In this document: positions 43,228 to 52,482 of the stretch, in pieces
Numbering within the stretch: the first letter of the stretch is position 1
Layout of the letters: every line of letters begins with the position of its first letter
Origin: Priestia abyssalis
GTDB lineage: Bacteria > Bacillota > Bacilli > Bacillales > Bacillaceae_H
Assembly: GCF_002019595.1 (NCBI RefSeq)
Contig: NZ_KV917370.1
Location: 1 to 61,254 of the forward strand
Direction of reading: 5' to 3'
Length of the DNA: 61,254 nucleotides
Notes under the pieces: generated by a model
Seen by the model: the letters and a program-made list of their open reading frames with translations, nothing else
The model's database searches: none
What the model was told of the DNA's origin: nothing
Program-made: the position numbers and the translations under genes

Positions 43228-44519
43228 TGTTTCAGACAATCTCCAATTTTATGCGCGTGGGTGATATAAGAAACAAGATTATATTCACCTTACTAATGTT
43301 AATTGTCTTTCGTCTAGGTACTTTTATTCCGGTACCAAGCGTTAACACCGATGTGTTAAAGCTCCAAGATCAATTTAATGTTTTTGGAGTTTTAAACACG
43401 TTTGGTGGAGGTGCTTTACAAAACTTCTCAATTTTTGCGATGGGCATTATGCCGTATATCACAGCTTCCATCATTGTTCAGTTATTGCAAATGGATGTTG
43501 TGCCTAAATTTACGGAATGGTCAAAGCAAGGGGAAGTTGGACGCCGTAAATTAGCTCAGTTTACCCGCTATAGTACAATTGTGCTTGGATTTATCCAAGC
43601 ATTGGGTATGTCTATAGGGTTTAATAATTTATCTGGTGGACAATTAATTGAAAATCCTGGAATTCCAACGTACCTCTTAATTGCTACAGTACTAACAGCA
43701 GGAACTGCTTTTTTAATGTGGTTAGGTGAGCAGATCACTTCAAAAGGTGTCGGGAACGGAATTTCCATTCTTATCTTTGCGGGGATTGTTGCTGGAATTC
43801 CAACCACAGTTAATCAGATTTACGCGCAGCAATTTGAGGATGTTGGAGAGCAATTGTTTATCCGAATTGTAACGGTTATTCTAATTGTTCTAGCGATCTT
43901 AGCAGTTATTGTTGGTGTTATTTTCATCCAGCAGGCTCTAAGAAAAATTCCAATTCAATATGCAAAAAAAGCAGCTGGCAACAATGTTGTTGGAGGTCAG
44001 TCTACTCATTTACCGTTAAAAGTAAATGCAGCTGGGGTTATTCCTGTTATTTTTGCAGTTTCATTTATCATCACTCCACCAACAATTGCATCGTTTTTTG
44101 GATCAAATGATGTGACGGATTGGATTGAGAAAACGTTTGATTATACGAAACCTGTTGGTATGGTAGTTTATGTTGCTCTGATCATCGCTTTTTCTTATTT
44201 CTACACGTTTGTTCAAGTGAATCCTGAACAAGTGGCTGAGAATTTGAAGAAGCAGGGCGGCTACATCCCGGGTATACGTCCAGGAAAGAACACTCAAGAA
44301 TATCTAACAAAGATTTTATATAGATTAACCTTAGTCGGTTCTCTATTCCTTGCAGCCATTTCTGTTCTTCCTGTCTTCTTTATCCAAATCGCTGACTTAC
44401 CGCCTTCTGCTCAAATCGGTGGAACAAGTTTGTTAATTGTTGTTGGTGTTGCGCTTGAAACAATGAAACAGCTTGAGAGTCAGTTAGTAAAACGCCATTA
44501 TAAAGGGTTTATTAAATAA
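43227..44519 (+). CDS. secY: Preprotein translocase subunit SecY
   Basis: Channel of the Sec translocase. 430 aa with ten predicted membrane segments; plug and pore features appear in the stretch around FGGGALQNFSIFAMGIMPYI and the C-terminal basic loop GGYIPGIRPGKNTQEYL. Translation is coupled to rplO by a one-base overlap. Confidence 0.97.
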   Translation: MFQTISNFMRVGDIRNKIIFTLLMLIVFRLGTFIPVPSVNTDVLKLQDQFNVFGVLNTFGGGALQNFSIFAMGIMPYITASIIVQLLQMDVVPKFTEWSKQGEVGRRKLAQFTRYSTIVLGFIQALGMSIGFNNLSGGQLIENPGIPTYLLIATVLTAGTAFLMWLGEQITSKGVGNGISILIFAGIVAGIPTTVNQIYAQQFEDVGEQLFIRIVTVILIVLAILAVIVGVIFIQQALRKIPIQYAKKAAGNNVVGGQSTHLPLKVNAAGVIPVIFAVSFIITPPTIASFFGSNDVTDWIEKTFDYTKPVGMVVYVALIIAFSYFYTFVQVNPEQVAENLKKQGGYIPGIRPGKNTQEYLTKILYRLTLVGSLFLAAISVLPVFFIQIADLPPSAQIGGTSLLIVVGVALETMKQLESQLVKRHYKGFIK

Positions 44520-44588
44520 GGGAGTTTAGTGGGAGGCAGTCTTTGCTTTCCATTAAACTGATATAAGAGACTGAGGGGGAGAATTTAA

Positions 44589-45242
44589 ATGAATTTAGTT
44601 TTAATGGGCCTTCCTGGTGCTGGGAAAGGTACACAAGCTGAACGAATTGTAGAAAATTACGAAATCCCTCATATCTCAACAGGAGATATGTTCCGAGCTG
44701 CAATGAAAGAAGGAACACAACTAGGGTTAGAAGCTAAGTCTTATATAGATAAGGGCGAGCTTGTTCCAGATGAGGTAACAATCGGTATCGTTCGTGAACG
44801 TCTATCGAAAGCTGATTGTGAAAAAGGTTTCTTGCTTGATGGGTTCCCAAGAACAGTAGCTCAAGCAGAAGCGCTGGAGCAAATGTTAGAAGGACTAAAT
44901 CGTAAAATTGATTATGTGATTAATATTGATGTAGACCAAAGCATTTTAATGGATCGTTTAACAGGTCGCCGCATCTGTAAAGAATGTGGGGCAACTTACC
45001 ATTTAGTGTTTAATCCGCCGGCTCAAGAAGGCGTATGTGACAAATGTGGCGGAGAGCTTTATCAGCGTGCAGATGATAACAGCGAAACGGTTGCGAACCG
45101 ATTAGAAGTAAATGTAAAGCAGTCAAAACCTTTACTGGATTTCTATGAAACGAAAGGCTATTTACGCAATATTAACGGTGATCAAGATATCAACGTTGTA
45201 TTTGAAGATATTCGCGCATTACTTGGGGGCTTAAGTAAATGA
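44589..45242 (+). CDS. adk: Adenylate kinase
   Basis: Balances AMP, ADP and ATP. 217 aa, Gram-positive long form: Walker A GLPGAGKGT (about 7-15), the signature FLLDGFPRTVAQ, and a zinc-type LID with CKECG and CDKCGG. TGAGGGGGAGAA precedes the ATG. Overlaps map by four bases (ATGA). Confidence 0.97.
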   Translation: MNLVLMGLPGAGKGTQAERIVENYEIPHISTGDMFRAAMKEGTQLGLEAKSYIDKGELVPDEVTIGIVRERLSKADCEKGFLLDGFPRTVAQAEALEQMLEGLNRKIDYVINIDVDQSILMDRLTGRRICKECGATYHLVFNPPAQEGVCDKCGGELYQRADDNSETVANRLEVNVKQSKPLLDFYETKGYLRNINGDQDINVVFEDIRALLGGLSK

Positions 45243-45985
45243 TCATTTGCAAAACTCCTAGAGAAATCGCAATTATGCGTGAGGCCGGGAGAATTGTTGC
45301 TTTAACTCATCAAGAGTTAAAGAAGCATGTTCAACCAGGTATCACGACAAAAGAATTGGATGTAATTGCCGAAAAGTTTATTCGTGAACATGATGCAATT
45401 CCATCTTTTAAAGGTTATAATGGATTTCGCGGCAGTATATGTGCTTCTGTAAACGAAGAATTGGTACATGGTATTCCTGGAAGCCGAAAGCTAAAGGATG
45501 GCGACATCATCAGCATTGATATTGGAGCTAAGTATAACGGTTATCACGGTGATTCAGCTTGGACTTATTCAGTAGGGAACATTGATGAGGAAACTCAAAA
45601 GCTGTTAGAAGTAACAGAACAATCCCTTTACAAAGGATTAGAGCAGGCTAAACCTGGAGATCGTTTATCAAATATTTCCCATGCTATTCAAACATTTGTA
45701 GAAGCTCATAACTTTTCAATTGTAAGGGAGTATGTTGGTCATGGTGTAGGCCAAGACTTACATGAAGATCCGCAAATTCCACATTATGGTCCACCGAATA
45801 AGGGACCTCGCTTGCGTCCGGGAATGGTTCTTGCAGTTGAGCCGATGGTAAACGCCGGCAGCCGTTATGTCAAAACATTGGCAGACGACTGGACTGTCGT
45901 CACTGTAGATGGTAAAATGTGCGCGCACTTCGAGCATACTATTGCAATAACTGAAACGGGCTATGAAATTTTAACGACACTGTAA
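45239..45985 (+). CDS. map: Methionine aminopeptidase, type I
   Basis: Removes the initiator methionine from new proteins. 248 aa; metal ligands are expected at Asp in DIGAKYNGYHGDSAW, His in GHGVG, and Glu in VEPMV and FEHT. Coupled to adk by an ATGA overlap, the usual secY-adk-map order. Confidence 0.97.
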   Translation: MIICKTPREIAIMREAGRIVALTHQELKKHVQPGITTKELDVIAEKFIREHDAIPSFKGYNGFRGSICASVNEELVHGIPGSRKLKDGDIISIDIGAKYNGYHGDSAWTYSVGNIDEETQKLLEVTEQSLYKGLEQAKPGDRLSNISHAIQTFVEAHNFSIVREYVGHGVGQDLHEDPQIPHYGPPNKGPRLRPGMVLAVEPMVNAGSRYVKTLADDWTVVTVDGKMCAHFEHTIAITETGYEILTTL

Positions 45986-46031
45986 TTAGTTTAAATATAG
46001 AAAATCAGTCTCTATCTCTATCCATTCCTCA

Positions 46032-46195
46032 TTAGATAAAACTGGGCAGTATGCGGTAATTATCTAAATTCACGATGATCGTTTCGTCTGAATTGCTTCG
46101 AAAATGGTAAAGATGTATATTACAAACGTGATTCATCTTGAATTTAATGATTCCGAATCTCCGAATGTTGAGAACAGGTTGTAGATATCTAAAGA
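46032..46195 (+). pseudogene. Remnant of a KOW-domain RNA-binding protein gene (ybzG type)
   Basis: Bacillus genomes normally carry a ~100-aa KOW-domain gene between map and infA. Here the frame from 46032 reads LDKTGQYAVII, stop (46065), IHDDRFV, stop (46089), IA, and later VIHLEFNDSESPNVENRL, stop. These blocks match in order the family pattern GQYAVI..xxDDRFVxIADGDKRK...HLxxxDxxSPEVxxxL. No start codon or ribosome binding site survives. It is a decayed gene, not a functional one. Confidence 0.75.
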
Positions 46196-46239
46196 TAAAT
46201 GAATATATTACTTGTTCATAAAGAAAGGAGAGCAATTTG

Positions 46240-46458
46240 ATGGCGAAAGACGATGTAATTGAAGTGGAAGGCACTGTTGTTGAGACTTTACCAAACGCAA
46301 TGTTCAAGGTAGAATTAGAAAATGGTCATACAGTGCTTGCTCACGTTTCTGGTAAAATTCGTATGCACTTCATTCGTATCTTACCAGGTGACAAAGTGAC
46401 CGTTGAATTATCACCTTATGATTTGACACGTGGTAGAATTACGTACCGATTTAAATAA
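46240..46458 (+). CDS. infA: Translation initiation factor IF-1
   Basis: Binds the ribosomal A site during initiation. 72 aa OB fold, MAKDDVIEVEGTVVETLPNAMFKVELENGH. AAAGGAGAGC precedes; the TTG directly before the ATG is in frame but not needed. Confidence 0.97.
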   Translation: MAKDDVIEVEGTVVETLPNAMFKVELENGHTVLAHVSGKIRMHFIRILPGDKVTVELSPYDLTRGRITYRFK

Positions 46459-46492
46459 AACCTATGCACTCCGTACTATCAAGGAGGTATGA

Positions 46493-46609
<117 letters not shown>

Positions 46610-46632
46610 TAACAAGGAGGTGCACATTTTAC

Positions 46633-46998
46633 ATGGCACGTATTGCTGGTGTTGATATTCCGCGTGACAAACGCGTTGTAGTATCACTAACTTATATTTT
46701 TGGTATTGGTCGCTCAACTGCTGAGAAAGTGTTGGCAGAAGCTGGCGTATCTGAAGATACACGCGTACGCGACTTAACAGAAGAAGAATTAGGTAAAATC
46801 CGTGACATCGTTGACCGTTTAAAAGTTGAAGGTGATCTTCGTCGTGAAGTATCTCTTAACGTAAAACGTTTAATCGAGATCGGTTCATTCCGTGGGATTC
46901 GTCATCGTCGTGGTTTACCGGTTCGCGGTCAAAATACGAAAAACAATGCTCGTACACGTAAAGGCCCACGTCGTACAGTAGCGAACAAGAAAAAATAA
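46633..46998 (+). CDS. rpsM: 30S ribosomal protein S13
   Basis: Head protein forming the intersubunit bridge with L5. 121 aa from MARIAGVDIPRDKRVVVSLTYIFGIG; basic C-terminal tail reaching the P-site tRNA. ACAAGGAGGTG precedes the ATG. Confidence 0.97.
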   Translation: MARIAGVDIPRDKRVVVSLTYIFGIGRSTAEKVLAEAGVSEDTRVRDLTEEELGKIRDIVDRLKVEGDLRREVSLNVKRLIEIGSFRGIRHRRGLPVRGQNTKNNARTRKGPRRTVANKKK

Positions 46999-47021
46999 TT
47001 AGTAAAGGAGGTTCTTGACCT

Positions 47022-47411
47022 ATGGCACGCAAAACTAATACACGTAAACGTCGTGTTAAAAAGAGCATTGAATCAGGTATTGCTCACATTCGTTCAACTT
47101 TCAATAACACTATCGTAACAATTACAGATGTTCATGGTAACGCTGTTGCTTGGTCTAGTGCTGGTGCACTTGGATTCAAAGGCTCTCGTAAATCTACACC
47201 ATTCGCTGCGCAAATGGCTGCAGAAACTGCTGCGAAAGCATCACAAGAACATGGTATGAAAACTCTTGAAGTAACTGTTAAAGGACCTGGTGCTGGTCGT
47301 GAAGCTGCTATCCGTGCACTTCAAGCTGCTGGTTTAGAAGTTACAGCTATTAAAGATGTAACTCCAGTTCCACATAACGGTTGCCGCCCGCCAAAACGTC
47401 GTCGTGTATAA
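47022..47411 (+). CDS. rpsK: 30S ribosomal protein S11
   Basis: Platform protein near the E site. 129 aa; GIAHIRSTFNNTIVTITD and the C-terminal TPVPHNGCRPPKRRRV are the family signatures. AAAGGAGGTTC precedes the ATG. Confidence 0.98.
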   Translation: MARKTNTRKRRVKKSIESGIAHIRSTFNNTIVTITDVHGNAVAWSSAGALGFKGSRKSTPFAAQMAAETAAKASQEHGMKTLEVTVKGPGAGREAAIRALQAAGLEVTAIKDVTPVPHNGCRPPKRRRV

Positions 47412-47420
47412 TTAATTAAT

Positions 47421-47566
47421 CTGTATAAAATTTGTATCTTTGTCTATAATGGGATAGGTACAGTCTGTTTTATACAGAGAAGTTCATTGATTTGTTGTGC
47501 ACATTCGGGAACTGTCTAATAGGGAATTTCGGTTAGACAATTGAGCAGAGGCTCATTCGTTGTCTA
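47421..47566 (+). other. Structured leader between rpsK and rpoA
   Basis: A 10-bp perfect inverted repeat CTGTATAAAA/TTTTATACAG (47421-47430, 47468-47477) surrounds a TATAAT at 47445. Downstream, TGTCTAA (47513-47519) can pair with TTAGACA (47533-47539), or TAGACAA (47534-47540) can pair with TTGTCTA (47560-47566), the latter enclosing TGAGC-AGAG-GCTCA. The two pairings exclude each other. The roles are unassigned; the TATAAT might serve a promoter but lacks a clear -35. Confidence 0.55.
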
Positions 47567-47602
47567 GCCGGGGTTTCGACGTTTTGAAGGAGGGTTTAAG
47601 AA

Positions 47603-48547
47603 ATGATAGAGATTGAAAAGCCAAAAATCGAAACGGTAGAAATCAGCGATGATAGAAAGTACGGTAAATTCGTCGTCGAACCACTTGAGCGTGGATATGG
47701 TACTACTTTGGGTAACTCCTTACGTCGTATCCTATTATCCTCACTCCCTGGTGCCGCTGTAACATCTATTCAGATAGATGGTGTATTACACGAATTTTCG
47801 ACAATACCTGGTGTTGTAGAAGACGTAACCAACATTATCTTAAATGTTAAGAAATTAGCATTAAAAATTTATTCTGATGAAGAAAAGACGTTAGAAATTG
47901 ATGTTCAGGGCCAAGGTGCCGTAACAGCTGCCGACATTCAAGCTGATAGTGATGTTGAGATTTTAAATCCTGATCTTCACATTGCTACATTGGAAACGGA
48001 TGCGCATTTACGTATAAGATTAACAGCTAAAACGGGTCGAGGCTATAGTCCGGCAGATTCAAACAAACGTGAAGATCAACCAATTGGTGTCATTCCAATT
48101 GACTCTATCTATACACCTGTTACACGCGTTTCTTATTATGTAGAGAATACACGTGTAGGACAGATGACAAACTATGATAAATTGACGCTTGATGTTTGGA
48201 CTGATGGAAGCATTGAGCCAGAAAAAGCTGTAGCGTTAGGTGCTAAAATCTTAACAGAGCATCTTAACATCTTTGTTAACTTAACAGATGAAGCGCAAAA
48301 AGCAGAGATTATGGTCGAAAAAGAAGAGGATCAGAAAGAGAAAGTTCTTGAAATGACGATTGAAGAACTTGACCTATCTGTCCGTTCATATAACTGTTTA
48401 AAACGTGCTGGTATCAATACTGTACAAGAGTTAGCAAACAAAACAGAAGAAGACATGATGAAAGTTCGTAACTTAGGACGGAAATCATTAGAAGAAGTAA
48501 AAGCAAAGCTTGAGGAATTAGGCTTAGGCTTACGCAAAGATGACTGA
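47603..48547 (+). CDS. rpoA: DNA-directed RNA polymerase subunit alpha
   Basis: Assembly platform and promoter UP-element binding subunit. 314 aa: N-terminal dimerisation domain (about 1-228, EPLERGYGTTLGNSLRRILLSSLPG) and C-terminal DNA-binding domain (about 245-314, LDLSVRSYNCLKRAGI). GAAGGAGGGTTT precedes the ATG. It follows a 190-base structured gap. Confidence 0.98.
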   Translation: MIEIEKPKIETVEISDDRKYGKFVVEPLERGYGTTLGNSLRRILLSSLPGAAVTSIQIDGVLHEFSTIPGVVEDVTNIILNVKKLALKIYSDEEKTLEIDVQGQGAVTAADIQADSDVEILNPDLHIATLETDAHLRIRLTAKTGRGYSPADSNKREDQPIGVIPIDSIYTPVTRVSYYVENTRVGQMTNYDKLTLDVWTDGSIEPEKAVALGAKILTEHLNIFVNLTDEAQKAEIMVEKEEDQKEKVLEMTIEELDLSVRSYNCLKRAGINTVQELANKTEEDMMKVRNLGRKSLEEVKAKLEELGLGLRKDD

Positions 48548-48576
48548 TTAGTATTCAACAAAGGAGGGGACCTCAC

Positions 48577-48939
48577 ATGGCATACCGTAAATTAGGTCGT
48601 ACAAGTGCTCAACGTAAAGCACTTCTTCGTGATTTAACGACTGATTTAATTATCAATGAGCGCATTGAGACAACTGAAGCTCGTGCGAAAGAGCTACGTT
48701 CAACTGTAGAAAAAATGATTACTTTAGGTAAGCGTGGAGATTTACATGCTCGTCGTCAAGCTTCTGCCTTCATCCGTAATGAAGTGGCAAATGAGGAAGC
48801 TGGACAAGACGCTTTACAAAAGTTATTCACTGACATCGCACCTCGTTATGAAGAGCGTCAAGGTGGATACACTCGTATTTTAAAAGTTGGACCTCGTCGC
48901 GGAGACGGTGCTCCAATGGTAATCATTGAGCTAGTTTAA
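48577..48939 (+). CDS. rplQ: 50S ribosomal protein L17
   Basis: Exit-port protein, last of the cluster. 120 aa, MAYRKLGRTSAQRKALLRDL; short bacterial form. AAAGGAGGGGAC precedes the ATG. Confidence 0.97.
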   Translation: MAYRKLGRTSAQRKALLRDLTTDLIINERIETTEARAKELRSTVEKMITLGKRGDLHARRQASAFIRNEVANEEAGQDALQKLFTDIAPRYEERQGGYTRILKVGPRRGDGAPMVIIELV

Positions 48940-48956
48940 TAATTGGGTACTATTAC

Positions 48957-48996
48957 AAGGGCGTGACAGTTCAGAAATTGTCTAGCCCTTTTTTTA
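48957..48996 (+). terminator. Intrinsic terminator after rplQ
   Basis: AAGGGC-GT-GACA pairs with TGTC-TA-GCCCTT around a 10-nt loop and is followed by TTTTTTATTTA. It ends the S10-spc-alpha transcript. Confidence 0.9.
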
Positions 48997-49072
48997 TTTA
49001 TTTTTCATATTGGTTATAGTAGAGTAGAGAATAATATAGGGATTTCCTTGAAGAGTTGAGAGGAGGATAGCC

Positions 49073-49912
49073 TTGATAGATACAATATTGGAAGTTGACA
49101 ACTTATGTTTTCGTTATAGAGAAGATGCCGACTGGGCGCTTCAGAACGTTTCCTTTTCCGTTAAAAAAGGGGAATGGTTTGCTATTGTAGGACACAATGG
49201 TTCCGGAAAATCAACTATGGCCAAAATCTTAAATGGTTTATTAATACCCCAACAAGGCAGAGTGACCGTTCGTGGTTTTGCATTGTCAGAAGAAACAATC
49301 TGGGATATCCGAAAAGAAATTGGCATGGTGTTTCAGAACCCGGATAATCAGTTTGTAGGAGCAACGGTTAAAGACGATGTAGCATTTGGTTTGGAGAATA
49401 ACGGAATCGCGACAGAAGAAATGATTCCAAGAGTAGAAGAAGCCATTAACCTAGTGGACATGTCTGGTTTCGTGGATCACGAGCCTCATCATCTTTCAGG
49501 GGGGCAAAAGCAACGGGTAGCTATTGCCGGGGTAATCGCTGTTCAGCCATCTATTATTGTACTGGATGAAGCAACATCAATGTTGGATCCAATAGGAAGA
49601 AAAGAAGTTCTGGAAACAGTGCGCCGTTTAAAAGAAGAAAGGAATTTGACCATCATTTCTATTACACATGACTTAGAAGAGGTAGCAGCCGCTGATCGTG
49701 CTATTGTCATGAATAAGGGACGTTTATTCGCTGAGGGAACACCGGAAGAGGTATTTGCTCTGGGGAAGAAATTGACAGAGATAGGGCTTGATTTGCCTTT
49801 TGCTGCTAAATTGAGCCAATCGCTGCAGAACGCAGGCCTCTCCGTATCTAAAATTCATATCACAGATGAGGGTTTGGTGAAAGACTTATGGACATTGTAC
49901 TCAAAGATGTAG
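49073..49912 (+). CDS. ecfA1: Energy-coupling factor transporter ATPase EcfA1
   Basis: ATPase of the shared ECF vitamin/metal uptake module. 279 aa ABC domain with Walker A GHNGSGKST, Q-loop FQNPDNQF, signature LSGGQKQR and Walker B IIVLDEAT. TTG start after GAGAGGAGGATAG. It overlaps ecfA2 by 25 bp. Confidence 0.95.
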   Translation: MIDTILEVDNLCFRYREDADWALQNVSFSVKKGEWFAIVGHNGSGKSTMAKILNGLLIPQQGRVTVRGFALSEETIWDIRKEIGMVFQNPDNQFVGATVKDDVAFGLENNGIATEEMIPRVEEAINLVDMSGFVDHEPHHLSGGQKQRVAIAGVIAVQPSIIVLDEATSMLDPIGRKEVLETVRRLKEERNLTIISITHDLEEVAAADRAIVMNKGRLFAEGTPEEVFALGKKLTEIGLDLPFAAKLSQSLQNAGLSVSKIHITDEGLVKDLWTLYSKM

Positions 49913-50757
49913 AACATCGTTATCAGCCAAATACACCGTTTGAGAAGCTTGCTTTATATGATCTGAACTTAGATATTCCTTCCGGTCAATTCGTGGCGAT
50001 AATCGGCCATACGGGGTCTGGCAAATCAACGATTATCCAACACCTCAACGCTTTATTAAAGCCTACTTCAGGGACAATTACAATTGGTAATCGAGTCATC
50101 GAAGCTAAACGTAAAGAGAAAGATTTAAAATCTATTCGAAAAAAGGTTGGAATTGTTTTTCAGTTTCCAGAACATCAATTGTTTGAAGAAACGGTAGAAA
50201 AAGATATTTGCTTTGGTCCTATGAACTTTGGTGTAACAGAAGCAGAAGCGAAGAAAAAAGCGAATGAAATGATAAAACATGTCGGGTTATCTGAAGATAT
50301 TTTACAACGTTCTCCTTTCGATCTGAGCGGTGGGCAAATGCGCCGTGTAGCTATAGCTGGTATTTTGGCTATGGAACCTAAAGTTCTTGTACTGGACGAG
50401 CCTACTGCGGGATTGGATCCAAGAGGACGCGAAGAAATTATGGAGATGATTGCAAGCCTTCATCAATCCAAACGTTTAACGATTATTTTAGTAACCCACA
50501 GTATGGAAGATGCTGCCCGATTCGCTGACCAGATTGTGGTCATGCATAAAGGAACCATTGCTATGAGGGGGACACCTAAAGAGGTTTTTAGTTCGTATGA
50601 AGAACTGCATCAATACGGTTTAGACATTCCAGAATCTTTAAAGTTTATGAAAAAGATAGAGGAAAATTTAGGTGTTCATTTTTCAGAACCTGCTGTTACA
50701 TTTGAAGAAGCGGTTCTTCAATTACAGAATTTGTTGGCAAAGGATGAGGGATCGTGA
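49888..50757 (+). CDS. ecfA2: Energy-coupling factor transporter ATPase EcfA2
   Basis: Second ATPase of the ECF module. 289 aa with Walker A GHTGSGKST, Q-loop FQFPEHQLF, signature LSGGQMRR and Walker B VLVLDEPT. The ATG lies inside the ecfA1 3' end, indicating coupled translation of the heterodimer. Confidence 0.95.
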   Translation: MDIVLKDVEHRYQPNTPFEKLALYDLNLDIPSGQFVAIIGHTGSGKSTIIQHLNALLKPTSGTITIGNRVIEAKRKEKDLKSIRKKVGIVFQFPEHQLFEETVEKDICFGPMNFGVTEAEAKKKANEMIKHVGLSEDILQRSPFDLSGGQMRRVAIAGILAMEPKVLVLDEPTAGLDPRGREEIMEMIASLHQSKRLTIILVTHSMEDAARFADQIVVMHKGTIAMRGTPKEVFSSYEELHQYGLDIPESLKFMKKIEENLGVHFSEPAVTFEEAVLQLQNLLAKDEGS

Positions 50758-51551
50758 TGAATGGAATGATTATTGGGAAATACGTACCGGGAAATTCCCT
50801 CATACATCGCATGGATCCTCGAGCGAAGCTCCTTATCGTTTTTTTCTACGTGCTCGTTGTATTTTTAGCCAATAACCTTTATGGTTACGCAGCGTTAGGT
50901 CTTTATGCACTCACAGCCCTAATAGCGAGCCGTGTTCCATTGCGATTTATATTAAATGGATTGAAGCCGGTACTCTTTATTATTGTTTTTACATTTATTC
51001 TTCATATATTGATGACCAAAGAAGGAGAGTTGCTCTTTCAATGGGGATGGTTCTCTATGTATAAAGGGGGCCTTCTGCAAGGCGTGTTCATTTCACTGCG
51101 CTTTTTCTTTTTAATCTTAATTACAACACTTCTAACGTTAACAACGACACCCATTCAAGTCACAGACGGGATAGAGAGCTTACTGCACCCCTTTAAAAGG
51201 TTCCGTTTTCCAGTCCATGAGCTTGCCCTCATGATGTCCATCTCGTTGCGTTTTATCCCGACTCTGATGGATGAAACTGAAAAAATTATGAAGGCACAGG
51301 CAGCAAGGGGAATTGAATTTTCAAGCGGCCCTTTAAAAGAACGTTTGCAAGCCGTCGTACCTCTCCTTGTACCATTATTTATTAACTCTTTTAAGCGTGC
51401 TGAGGAATTGGCCATCGCGATGGAGGCAAGAGGTTATAAAGGGGGAGAAGGGCGGACCAAATTTCGGCAGCTGCAGTGGAGTGCTCTGGATTCCTTTATG
51501 TTGGTCGTCCTTGTTTTATTAGCTATTGTTTTATTTTTCATCCGCTCTTAA
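50757..51551 (+). CDS. ecfT: Energy-coupling factor transporter transmembrane protein EcfT
   Basis: Membrane scaffold joining EcfA1/A2 to interchangeable substrate-binding S components. 264 aa with several membrane segments; the two coupling-helix Ala-Arg-Gly motifs are seen in KAQAARGIEF and AMEARGYKGG. ATG shares its A with the ecfA2 stop; a GTG three bases earlier is also possible. No S component is encoded here, so the module is of the shared (group II) type. Confidence 0.95.
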   Translation: MNGMIIGKYVPGNSLIHRMDPRAKLLIVFFYVLVVFLANNLYGYAALGLYALTALIASRVPLRFILNGLKPVLFIIVFTFILHILMTKEGELLFQWGWFSMYKGGLLQGVFISLRFFFLILITTLLTLTTTPIQVTDGIESLLHPFKRFRFPVHELALMMSISLRFIPTLMDETEKIMKAQAARGIEFSSGPLKERLQAVVPLLVPLFINSFKRAEELAIAMEARGYKGGEGRTKFRQLQWSALDSFMLVVLVLLAIVLFFIRS

Positions 51552-51575
51552 CTTTTTTGATGTGGTGATAAAATC

Positions 51576-52319
51576 ATGAAACGATTAAAATGTATAATTT
51601 CCTATGATGGTACTCACTTTTCAGGCTACCAAGTTCAGCCGAATCAAAGAACGGTTCAAGGAGATTTTGAAGAAGTACTCAGAAAAATGCATAACAGCCA
51701 ATCGGTTAAAATCCATGCTTCCGGCCGTACCGATGCTCATGTTCATGCGTATGGGCAGGTCATCCATTTTGATACATCTTTAAATATCCCGACTGATCGC
51801 TGGAAAAAAGCGTTAAATTCATTGTTACCAGAAGATATATGTGTGCGAGAGGTACAGTCCGTATCTCCGGATTTCCATGCCCGTTTTGATGCTGTATCCA
51901 AGGAATATCGCTATAAAATTATCAAGTCTCAAGAGAGGGATGTATTCCAGCGCCATCATGCGTACCATTTTCCATACGGCCTTGATTATGCAGCGATGAA
52001 AGAGGCCAGTCAATATGTAATCGGTACTCATGATTTTACCAGTTTCTGTTCAGCTAAAACGGAAGTAGAAGACAAGATAAGAACGATATATAACATTGAG
52101 TTTTTTGAAGAAAATGATGAGCTTGTTTTCCGATTTATAGGAAATGGATTTTTGTATAATATGGTACGCATTTTAGTGGGAACGCTGCTTGATGTGGGGC
52201 AAGGAAAAATAAAATCAGTGGAAATGAAAAAAATTTTAGAGGCTCAATCAAGAGAGATGGCAGGTAAAACAGCCCCGGGACACGGGCTTTATTTATGGCA
52301 AGTGCACTATGACAACTAA
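51576..52319 (+). CDS. truA: tRNA pseudouridine(38-40) synthase TruA
   Basis: Converts uridines 38-40 of the tRNA anticodon arm to pseudouridine. 247 aa; the catalytic aspartate is Asp53 in ASGRTDAHVHA. Starts 24 bases after ecfT with a weak GTGGTG ribosome binding site. Confidence 0.96.
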   Translation: MKRLKCIISYDGTHFSGYQVQPNQRTVQGDFEEVLRKMHNSQSVKIHASGRTDAHVHAYGQVIHFDTSLNIPTDRWKKALNSLLPEDICVREVQSVSPDFHARFDAVSKEYRYKIIKSQERDVFQRHHAYHFPYGLDYAAMKEASQYVIGTHDFTSFCSAKTEVEDKIRTIYNIEFFEENDELVFRFIGNGFLYNMVRILVGTLLDVGQGKIKSVEMKKILEAQSREMAGKTAPGHGLYLWQVHYDN

Positions 52320-52338
52320 ACCTGGTGTATAATTTTTC

Positions 52339-52367
52339 TTGACATTGTCTTCACAAACATTTAATAT
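52339..52367 (+). promoter_or_regulatory. SigA-type promoter of rplM-rpsI
   Basis: Perfect TTGACA (52339-52344), 17 bp, TAATAT (52362-52367), just after truA and directly before the L13 leader. Confidence 0.65.
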
Positions 52368-52381
52368 ATCATATGTTATGG

Positions 52382-52428
52382 TATTTTAACCCCACGGTTA
52401 GCCCCGGAAATTAATCGTGTTGAAAATA
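52382..52428 (+). ncRNA. L13 (rplM) leader RNA
   Basis: An outer TATTTT/GAAAATA stem and an inner CACGGTTA/TAATCGTG stem enclose GCCCCGGAAAT, the arrangement of the Bacillus L13 leader family. It lies about 50 bases before rplM. Repression by L13 is inferred from the family. Confidence 0.8.
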
Positions 52429-52482
52429 GAGGTTGAAATTCAGTTTTTTGGATTTTATTGATAAAATTTAGGAGGGAAACTC

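Noticed and set aside
45986..46239. Functional small gene between map and infA
   Set aside because: The matching frame has at least two in-frame stops and no start, so it is reported as a pseudogene.
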